Assembly: GCA_002083435.1 (NCBI GenBank)
Contig: LWDJ01000024.1
Span: 1 to 64,000, forward strand
Direction: 5' to 3'
Length of the DNA stretch: 64,000 nt
Origin: Proteobacteria bacterium SG_bin6
GTDB lineage: Bacteria; Pseudomonadota; Alphaproteobacteria; Sphingomonadales; Sphingomonadaceae
Position numbers and translations under genes: made by a program. The notes below the pieces were generated by a model. It had not been told where the DNA came from, searched no databases, and saw only the letters and a program-made list of their open reading frames with translations. Positions 7,896 to 15,400 of the stretch are shown here, piece by piece; position 1 is the stretch's first letter; every line of letters begins with the position of its first letter.

Positions 7896-8840
7896 TCAGT
7901 CCTCCACCTTGAAGCCAGGGCCGAAGAGTTCCTTCCAGACCCCATTGTCGTCTTCCACAGACGCGAAGTTTGCTGCCTCCCAGGCTTCCTGTGCCGCAGC
8001 GACGATTTCCTTGCGTTCCGCTTCTGAAATCCGGCTGGCGACATTGTTGAGGCTGTAAACCGGATCGAGGATCACGACGGGATCGGAAAAAGATCCAAAA
8101 GGTGCAGTGTTTTCTGGGAAGCGGATTTCCTCCTTCAGACCCGATTGGGCGATATAGAGGAGGAAGTCGCGAAAGCGCTGTTCGATGCCGCCTGCCTTGC
8201 CCTGCGTCGCGAGGACGTGCGCCATGATCAGTTCGATGGCGAACGACTTGAGCGGCTTGATTTCGGCATAGTTGCGCCACTTCTTCGCCATGCGCACGAG
8301 CGTGCGGAAATCGCCGTCCTGGTTCTTGCGATCACGCACGAACTGGATCTGGCAGGGCGCGCAGGTCTGGATCTTCGAACCATCGTGAATGTCATACTGC
8401 CAACCAAATCCTGGCCTGCCGGCATCCTCAACCACGGGCACGATATCGACGCTGAGGCCCGATCCCACGAACTTCACCGTGGCCGCCTTGCGCTGGATCT
8501 CGAAGTCCTCGACCGATTTGTTCGGATAGGTTTTGACCAGCAGATCGTAGATCGTTGCGCTGAGGCTATCGAGGGTTTCCTTGGTCGCATCGCGGCCTGA
8601 GATGTAGAATACCACATCGACGTCCACCGGGTCCAACGCCGTCCGGCGCAAGATAGTGAACTTGGCGAAGGAGCCCGCCTTCACCACCTTGGTGATCTTG
8701 ATTTCGGTCTTGTCGCGGACGCTCTTGCACAGCTCGGTGATCAGCCGGTCGACCTGCGCATGATATTCCTTCCGCTTGTCCCCCGGCAAGCGCAGGACGT
8801 TGCTGTCATAGTATCGCAGTTGCGTGTTACTCAGTCCCAT
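7896..8840 (-). CDS. cdnC: CD-NTase (cGAS/DncV-like nucleotidyltransferase) of CBASS, clade C/D-like
   Basis: The 314-residue protein has the polymerase-beta-type signature: G56-S57 in KAGSFAKFTI, the metal pair D73/D75 in PVDVDVVFYI, and the third aspartate D132 in LSVDIVPVV, followed by the OAS-like helical half (FRTLVRMAKKW, LKSFAIELIMAHVL). These enzymes make cyclic di- or trinucleotides on phage infection. The HORMA and TRIP13 partners point to clade C or D; the clade and the product cannot be fixed by eye. ATG 8840 has GAGG upstream. It leads the five-gene operon and is divergent from the HTH-ImmA regulator. Confidence 0.9.
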   Translation of the reverse strand: MGLSNTQLRYYDSNVLRLPGDKRKEYHAQVDRLITELCKSVRDKTEIKITKVVKAGSFAKFTILRRTALDPVDVDVVFYISGRDATKETLDSLSATIYDLLVKTYPNKSVEDFEIQRKAATVKFVGSGLSVDIVPVVEDAGRPGFGWQYDIHDGSKIQTCAPCQIQFVRDRKNQDGDFRTLVRMAKKWRNYAEIKPLKSFAIELIMAHVLATQGKAGGIEQRFRDFLLYIAQSGLKEEIRFPENTAPFGSFSDPVVILDPVYSLNNVASRISEAERKEIVAAAQEAWEAANFASVEDDNGVWKELFGPGFKVED

Positions 8841-9044
8841 AGCCCACCTCTTTCCGGCTCGTCATCGCAAACCGGGCAGAGACCGGCTTCCCCCGCGTCA
8901 TCGGTTTACAAAATCCAATAAAATCGCGATTGTGAACGAAACGTAGGATCTGTTTACCGCATTTCAAGAGGTTTTGGTTTACAAAGTAGGCTCCATATAC
9001 CATTTATGGAAACTGACCTGCGGAGGTCAATGAAGGAGACCATC
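8841..9044. promoter_or_regulatory. Divergent promoter region with repeated operator-like sites
   Basis: The 204-base gap between the CD-NTase and the HTH-ImmA regulator is AT-richer than its surroundings. GGTTTACAAA occurs identically at 8903-8912 and 8976-8985, and a partial copy TGTTTACCG at 8951-8959. Direct repeats of this size between a CBASS operon and an HTH regulator are good candidates for its binding sites, overlapping both promoters. No promoter boxes can be assigned with confidence. Confidence 0.55.
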
Positions 9045-10109
9045 ATGATCGGGAACAAGCTCAAGGTTGCGAGGTCGGCGTCCGGCCTGTCGCTGCGTGC
9101 GTTGGCCGAAACGATGGATGGCGTCGTGTCTGCCCAGGCTATTGGCAAGTATGAGCGAAACGAGGATATGCCGAGTTCTCGCGTACTGATCGCGCTTGCC
9201 CGGGCATTGGCGGTTTCCGAGGAATATCTTTTAAGCGAGGACGAACTGTCGCTGGAGGGCGTGGACTTTCGCAAGAAGGTCGGCACGTCCTCTCGCGAGG
9301 AAGCCATGCTCGAGGCGCGAGCCATCCACATGCTCGAACGCTATCTCGCGGTCGAGGACATGCTCCAGATGCGTAGTGTCGAATGGGAGCAGCCACGAAG
9401 TGCTCCGCACCCGGTGGCCGATGTTCGCGATGCTGAGGATGCAGCCCGTTCCGTGCGAGACGACTGGGGACTTGGCAACGACCCCATCCCGCATCTTGCC
9501 GAATTGTTGGAGGAACGCGGCATCAAGGTGCTGTCGCTCGATCTCGACGACGTGGACGGACTTGCCGCCAAGGTACGGCGCAAGGGCAACGATGCGGCGC
9601 GCGTCATAGTCATCAAACGAAGCTCTTGGTCGGAGCGCAAGCGTTTTAACCTGGCGCATGAGCTTGGCCATATGGTCATTGCTCCTGCTGGTGGCGTGGA
9701 TGAGGAAAGGGCCGCGCATCGTTTCGCCGGTGCATTCCTGATGCCAGCAGACGTGCTACGCGCCGAAGTCGGCGCCCATCGTTCCTCGATCAGCATCGGC
9801 GAGCTGGTCGCACTCAAGAAACTGTTTGGGGTCAGCATTCAGGCGCTAGCCTATCGCTGCAAAGATCTGGGTATCATCAACCAAGCGGCATGCGCCCGCC
9901 TCTTCAAAGTTTTCGCCGAGCGAGGATGGCGTACGGCGCCTTTTGAAGAACCGGAGAGCATGCAGCCGGAACTGGAAGAGCCGCGGCGCTTCGAGCGGCT
10001 ATGCTATCGTGCTCTGGCCGAAGGCGTGATCGGAGAATCGCGAGCCGCGGAGTTGCTCGGCATTTCCGTGCGTGAACTCGACCGGCGACTGGATCAGGTG
10101 GCAGCCTGA
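9045..10109 (+). CDS. XRE-family HTH fused to ImmA/IrrE metallopeptidase (CapH-CapP-like regulator)
   Basis: The 354-residue protein begins with an XRE helix-turn-helix (1-65: LKVARSASGLSLRALAETMD, then AIGKYERNEDMPS). The ImmA/IrrE zinc peptidase domain follows from about 140 to 275, with FNLAHELGHM (HELGH 205-209) and AHRFAGAFLMP. A further HTH-like helix pair lies near the C terminus (ESRAAELLGISVRELDRRL). CBASS operons are often controlled by a separate HTH repressor and ImmA-type protease that cuts it after DNA damage; here both are one chain. ATG 9045 has GGAGA upstream; the ATG at 9006 lacks this. The PIN gene follows after three bases. Confidence 0.88.
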   Translation: MIGNKLKVARSASGLSLRALAETMDGVVSAQAIGKYERNEDMPSSRVLIALARALAVSEEYLLSEDELSLEGVDFRKKVGTSSREEAMLEARAIHMLERYLAVEDMLQMRSVEWEQPRSAPHPVADVRDAEDAARSVRDDWGLGNDPIPHLAELLEERGIKVLSLDLDDVDGLAAKVRRKGNDAARVIVIKRSSWSERKRFNLAHELGHMVIAPAGGVDEERAAHRFAGAFLMPADVLRAEVGAHRSSISIGELVALKKLFGVSIQALAYRCKDLGIINQAACARLFKVFAERGWRTAPFEEPESMQPELEEPRRFERLCYRALAEGVIGESRAAELLGISVRELDRRLDQVAA

Positions 10110-10112
10110 TCG

Positions 10113-10604
10113 GTGGCGGTCCTGGTATCCGATACTTCGGTCCTCATCGACCTCGAACGGGCGAACCTTCTCGATGAGATGTTCCTGCTGCCATTCGAGT
10201 TCGCGGTGCCTGATCTACTTTACGTTCGTGAACTGCAGGGGGAACTCGGCGACAGGCTGAGGGCGCTCGGACTGCGGGTGGAGGAGCTCACGGCATCTGA
10301 ACTGCGGCGCGCGACCGGAGTTAATCGCCAGCATCAGAAGCTCTCAGTGCTCGACACCTTTGCTTTCGCCCTTGCGGAGTCGCGGACATGGACGCTGCTG
10401 ACCGGTGATGGAATCCTGCGAGAACTGGCCGCTGCCGAACAGATCGCCATGCACGGAGTCCTATGGCTCTTCGACCAGATGGCCGATGGTGCCCACGTAA
10501 ATTTCGATCGGTTGCACAGTGGCCTAACCCAACTTTATGCCCATCCGCGCTGCCGCCTTCCTGCGAGTGAAGTTAAGCATCGCTTGACTCGCTTTGCCGG
10601 CTGA
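10113..10604 (+). CDS. PIN-domain protein
   Basis: A 163-residue protein with PIN nuclease features: D7 in LVSDTSVLIDLE, a conserved acidic cluster around 34-40, D81 in LSVLDTFAFALA, and D99 in LLTGDGILRE. PIN proteins are metal-dependent RNases. The GTG start at 10113 follows the regulator stop by three bases, so the two are coupled. XRE-ImmA and PIN gene pairs have been predicted as toxin-antitoxin modules, so this protein may be a toxin held by the regulator, or an added arm of the CBASS response. The ribosome-binding site is weak. Confidence 0.8.
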   Translation: MAVLVSDTSVLIDLERANLLDEMFLLPFEFAVPDLLYVRELQGELGDRLRALGLRVEELTASELRRATGVNRQHQKLSVLDTFAFALAESRTWTLLTGDGILRELAAAEQIAMHGVLWLFDQMADGAHVNFDRLHSGLTQLYAHPRCRLPASEVKHRLTRFAG

Positions 10605-10684
10605 CATTCGGGGATAGTCATTCCGTCGACTGGGCCGGGAGCGTTAGTGGACACGCGGAGCAGCGAACACTATCCTAGGCCGAC

Positions 10685-11197
10685 ATGTTCCACCTCCATT
10701 GTACCAAAAAGCTGCTTAACAGGATCAAACCGGAAATCGTTGCCCCTGGGCAAAGCGACACCGCGCTAGGCAACTGGTATGCCACAGTCCTGTTCTGGAA
10801 GCCGCAGGTAGCTGTGCTGGTTTCTGAGCGCACGCTGATTCCCGTGCTTATGCCGTTGGCCCCAGCGGCCACGCTTGCTCGAAGATTCCCCGCACAATTG
10901 GCGCTTGTTCTGAAGGAGCACGGCGTCTCATCTGAATTCATCGCCCAGGAAGTCTGGCGGATGGACAAGGTGGAGTACGCAAAAACTTCGAACCGGAGCG
11001 TCCTGGGTGTGCTCAATGAGTTCGTTAAGCAGGCCGAATTCTGGCTGGCCGCTTATGCCTATGAAAAGGGTGATGATGACGACCTCTTGGCAATTTCAGC
11101 CAAGCTAGCAGAGACACCGTGTAGCCCACTCTACAAGGGCCCGGTTTCGCCAGACAAAGCCCTTCATGAACTCGTGAAGGCTGGTGCTCAAGCATGA
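10685..11197 (+). CDS. DUF6933 domain protein
   Basis: The N terminus MFHLHCTKKLLNRIKP and the later ALGNWYATVLFW, LVSERTLIPVLMPLAP and NRSVLGVLNEF segments match the DUF6933 pattern as I know it. The 170-residue protein is soluble; its activity is unknown. The family is often found among mobile or defence genes. It lies 80 bases after the PIN gene, with no obvious terminator between, and converges with the RES toxin. A short inverted repeat (GGATAGT/ACTATCC) at 10612-10675 lies just upstream. Confidence 0.7.
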   Translation: MFHLHCTKKLLNRIKPEIVAPGQSDTALGNWYATVLFWKPQVAVLVSERTLIPVLMPLAPAATLARRFPAQLALVLKEHGVSSEFIAQEVWRMDKVEYAKTSNRSVLGVLNEFVKQAEFWLAAYAYEKGDDDDLLAISAKLAETPCSPLYKGPVSPDKALHELVKAGAQA

Positions 11198-11262
11198 GTA
11201 GGCTGCCCTTCAATTGCTCGCGGAGATCGTACACCACTCGGCCGGAAACCCAGCCCATGCGG

Positions 11263-11991
11263 TCAAACGGGATCGGGCGGCAGATCGACGATACGGAAAA
11301 CGGCCCCTGATCCAGCGTCACGCACGAGGTCAACGCGCGCGCCATCCCAGTGGTAGTCGAGGTGCCGCCCCTGGAGCGGATTCGACGCGCAATCCGGATA
11401 GAAGAGCGCAACGCATTCCCCACTGGCATGCCGAATGCTCGGGTAGGCAATCCCGTCCGATCCCGATCCCCTGAGGTGCCGCGCGAGCGCTTGGGAGGCG
11501 GTGTAGCCATCAGGATCGAGCGCCGGATCCCCCGCCAGTGTTCTGAGATCATGCAAGTGTGCATCGACCGACATGACGATCTCCCTGAACTGCGAGGTCC
11601 AGCCAGGCGTTTCCTTTGTCCGTGTCATGAAGCGAGCATGGTGGTGGATTGTCTCGAACAGCGCAGTCTCGAACCTATCCCCGACATAGAGCACGCCGTA
11701 ACTGCCGTCGGTAAAGCGGCTTGGCCGGTCGGTGCTGACGTGGGTGAATGGAGCCATAAGGTAGGAAGCACCGCCGCCGCCGACGCGCCGGTCAGCCGGA
11801 ACGAGGTCGAGGTTACCAATAGTCGCCATGATGCGGGGATTGGTCTTCTGCTCTGCCGAGGTCAGCAGCGGCCAGTCGGCCGGATCAGCGATATCCTCGA
11901 ATAGGTCGATAGGCGGAAAGGCGCTGCGGATGATCCTTACAGCGCCCTTCCACTCAACTCGAGAAACGAGGATATCCGCCGCTTCGCTCAC
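11263..11991 (-). CDS. RES-domain toxin (NAD+-degrading type)
   Basis: A 242-residue RES protein with the family triad in place: R92 in PSRFTDGSYGVLY (with Y102), E113 in TALFETIHHH, and S185 in GIAYPSIRHASGECVALF. RES toxins such as MbcT and Res consume NAD+ and stop growth unless held by a neighbouring Xre/MbcA/ParS antitoxin. That antitoxin is directly upstream, and the GTG start overlaps its stop (GTGA). The pair lies between the CBASS cargo and the strawberry-notch gene and could be an addiction module stabilising the island or a phage-defence system. Confidence 0.9.
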   Translation of the reverse strand: MSEAADILVSRVEWKGAVRIIRSAFPPIDLFEDIADPADWPLLTSAEQKTNPRIMATIGNLDLVPADRRVGGGGASYLMAPFTHVSTDRPSRFTDGSYGVLYVGDRFETALFETIHHHARFMTRTKETPGWTSQFREIVMSVDAHLHDLRTLAGDPALDPDGYTASQALARHLRGSGSDGIAYPSIRHASGECVALFYPDCASNPLQGRHLDYHWDGARVDLVRDAGSGAVFRIVDLPPDPV

Positions 11992-12401
11992 CAGCCACCA
12001 CGTTCGGCGTCGAGGTAGCGACGCACCCGCATGATGTCGGTGAGCTCGCCTCCAAGCATCACGTCGAGCGCACTGGATCCGCTGAAAGCTTCGTTCGCTG
12101 CTCTGATCCAGCCATAACCACGGGTCGCCTCCGAGAAGATGATCCGGAGCGCCTTATGGATGCCCATAAGGTTGGAGAGACGAGCGCGGCCATCGCGTGA
12201 GACGCGCCCGGGGCCTTCCGCCTTCCAGCGACGATAGGAGCGCACCGGCATGTCGAGCAGGGTTGCCGCCTGCTCGTCGGTCAGTTCCCATTTGCCGAAC
12301 AGATTGAGGACTGCCCGGAACATGGCAGCTGCCTCGTCCTGCGTAATCGGATCGGGACGGAAGGCGGTAACGGCAGTATCAACGGGTTGCAGAGCCAGCA
12401 T
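11988..12401 (-). CDS. Xre/MbcA/ParS-family antitoxin to RES toxin
   Basis: The 137-residue protein has an Xre-like N-terminal region (ITQDEAAAMFRAVLNLFGKW, then LTDEQAATLLDMPVRSYRRW) and a C-terminal toxin-binding domain (SNLMGIHKALRIIF, WIRAANEAFSGSSALDVMLGG, RVRRYLDAERGGW). This is the usual antitoxin of RES toxins and represses its own operon. ATG 12401 has GGAGAA upstream and was preferred to longer frames reaching 12587, which overlap the end of the helicase gene and the palindrome at 12415-12443. Confidence 0.9.
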   Translation of the reverse strand: MLALQPVDTAVTAFRPDPITQDEAAAMFRAVLNLFGKWELTDEQAATLLDMPVRSYRRWKAEGPGRVSRDGRARLSNLMGIHKALRIIFSEATRGYGWIRAANEAFSGSSALDVMLGGELTDIMRVRRYLDAERGGW

Positions 12402-12414
12402 GGCATTTCTCCAT

Positions 12415-12443
12415 ATGGCATCATATACGACTATCAATGCCAT
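12415..12443 (-). promoter_or_regulatory. Palindromic operator of the RES/Xre pair
   Basis: ATGGCAT at 12415-12421 is mirrored by ATGCCAT at 12437-12443 with a 15-base AT-rich centre. It lies 14 bases before the antitoxin start codon, where an autoregulating Xre-type antitoxin would bind. Function is inferred from position and symmetry. Confidence 0.55.
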
Positions 12444-12454
12444 TTGGCAAGTAG

Positions 12455-15400
12455 CTATGCCGATGACGAAAATCTCGCAATCACGCCCGCCGCGCCCTCG
12501 ATCGGCACGAAGAGCCGGGTCTGGTAGCGGATGATCTCGGTGAAGCAGCCTTGAGCCTTGTACCAGTCGAGGCGTGCAGCACTCCATCCCGTAAGCTCAA
12601 TTCGCTGTGAGCCATTGACCAGGCTGCGTCTGACCATGAGCTTCTCGCGGCCCGCGAATTCCATGGCCCGGCCCGTTGCCAGGACGGTCTGGACAATGTC
12701 ATCGGCGGAAAGCGTCTGTTCGCGCTCGAGACCCAGCGCCTGGCAAAGGTGTGGAACACAATGGACGGGAACCTCCCGGCCAAGGAGCGAACGACCATCC
12801 GCCGCCGAGATGCGGCTGACTCTGACGAAATCCGAAGGGAGCTTGTCCCAGACCGGAAGCAGGAGGCCGGTCGCAAGATACAAGCGCTCGCGCTTGTGGC
12901 TGGTCCTCGCCTCTTCCACCTCGGCGGCCCAAGCCTCGCGGAATGCGTCAATTTCAATGTCCTCCCAGCTGCTCTCAGCCAACTGATCCGCGGTGATGTG
13001 ACTGCGCTTGAGGGGGCGAAGCAATTCGAAGCGGGTCATGCGCGTACCGTCATCGGCAAGGATGCTTCGGGCGGGCACCAGCAAGGCGACCCGACCAGAG
13101 CGGGCGTTCCGAACCGGTCGCTGCCGCTGCCCGGTAAGGCCGTGGAGCTCCTCGAGCCGCTTCAGCGCGAGCGGCTTCAAGGCTCTGGCAATTTCCAGTT
13201 CCAGCAGATGGGTGGTTGCGCCTGAGGCCGGATCTGTGCGCAGCAACGTGTCAGACAGGACCGCGAAGTCCTCGACCGCGATGGTCTCCAGGCCAAGATC
13301 AAGTGTGCCGGCCTGCCGGGCGGCATCGATACGCGCTTCGACCAGCCCCATGAACTCATCGAAGATCGCGTTCTGCAGGGCTATGGGAAGCGCAAGGATG
13401 CGATTGAGCCAGCGCTGGATCGATGGCAGGTCGTCGACCATAGACCCGTCGGATCCTTCGATCCTCAGGCCCGTCAGCTCCTGAAAGCGCCCGAGGCTGA
13501 CCGCTTCGAGCTTGCCGCTGAACAACAGGCCGAACCAGCGATGGAGTGCCTCCTTCGCGTAGATGCTTTCGAGATTATCAGCTGGATCAAAAAGGTTCTG
13601 CCCGCCAGTCTGTCGCTGCCCGCGTGTCAGAGCGCCCAGGCTGTCCAGACGTCGCGCGATCGTCGAGATGAAGCGGCGCTCGCCGCGCACATCGGTGGTC
13701 ACGGGCCTGAACAGCGGGGCCGATGCCTGGTTGGTGCGATTGGTCCGGCCGAGCCCCTGGATTGCGGCATCAGCGCGCCAGCCCGGCTCGAGCAGGAAGT
13801 GGACGCGGCGGGCCTGGTTCCTGACGGCAAGATCGGCATGGTAGCTGCGCCCGGTTCCCCCGGCGTCAGAAAAGACCAGGATGCGCTTGGCGCCGTCCAT
13901 GAACGCCTGGGTCTCCCCGACGTTGGCGCGCGGCGACCGGGATTGGAGTTTCTGACGACCATCGCGGCCGACGATAAGCCGGCGCGTGCGACCGGTGACT
14001 TCCGCCACCTGGTCGACGCCAAAGCGTTCGATGATGGCATCGAGTGCTGTGGCGATGGGCGGTAAGGCACAAAGCTGCTCGATCATCCGGTCGCGCGCGG
14101 CGAGTGCCGATCGGCACAGTACCGGGGCGCCGAGTTCGTCGCTCATAGGCTCGGAGCGAGGATTGCCGTTTTCATCGGTGAACACGGCCATCAGGCGGAC
14201 AGGAAAGCTCTTGGCGAGGTAGTCGATCACATATTCCCGCGGGGACAGATCGATCTCCAGCGCTTCGCGCTCCTCGTCCGAAAGGTCGGCAAGCCGGCGG
14301 TCGAGCATGGCTTCTGCTGTCGAGACCAACTGGACGACTGCCGCGTGTCTGTCAGCAATCGCCGCTTCGATTGCTGGAAGCAGGCTCGGGAGCTTCATCG
14401 ACAGAAGCAGCTGCGCAAAGAAGCGCTGCTTGGTCCCTTCAAAGATCGACAGCGCTGCGGACTTGGCCCCGGAGTTGAGCGTCCCGCCGGTCTCGCTGTC
14501 GACGATCCGCGTGGCTTCCAGCGCGTCGCGCAGGTTAGCGTGGATGATCGCCCAAGCTTCGGCATAGGCGTCGTAGACCGCGATCTGATCCTCGGTCAGG
14601 CAATGCTCGAGGATCTCATATTCGACACCGGCGAATGAAAGGGCCCGGGCTGTGTAGAGTCCGAGCGACTTGAGGTCCCGCGCAACCAGTTCCATCGCGG
14701 CGATGCCGCCGTCGCGAATGTCGGCAACGAAAGCCTCGCGATTAGCGAAAGCTGTCTCCGGCCCCCAGAGCCCGAGGCGCGTCGCATAGGCCAGGTTGTT
14801 GACGTCGGATGCGCCGGTGGCCGAGGCGTAGAGCACCCTTGCCCGGGGCAGGAGGTTCTGCAGGCGCACCCCGGCAATGCCCTGCTCCGATCCTTTGACC
14901 TTGCCCCGCGATCCTTCGCCGCCAGCGGCGTTGGCCATGGCGTGCGCTTCATCGAACACGATCACACCGTCGAAATCTTCACCGGCCCAGGCGAGGATCT
15001 GATCCAGCCGCGTTGCGTCGCTCCGGCCTGAACGCAGGGTTGGATAGGTGACGAAGAGAATCCCGTCGGGCATTGTGATCGGGGTGCCCAGCTTCCAGGA
15101 CGCCAGCGGCTGGATGTCGATCGGGAGGCCGCCAAGGGCGGCCCAGTCGCGCCGGGCATCTTCGAGCAGCGCCTCGTTCTTCGAAATCCAGATATGGCGG
15201 CGTTCCCCGCGCACCCACCGATCGAGAATGACGCTCGCGACCTGACGCCCCTTCCCGGCACCTGTTCCATCTCCGAGGAAATAGCCCTGCCGGTAGACCT
15301 GACCCTCTGCCGATGGCTTGAGCGAACAGCCCTTGTCCTCGGGTTCGAACCGGCCGGGAAGATCTCGGGCGTAAACGCTGGCGGCGTAGATCAGGGTCTC

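Noticed and set aside
13541..14065. Plus-strand frame inside the strawberry-notch gene
   Set aside because: It is antisense to the conserved helicase motifs and has no features of its own.
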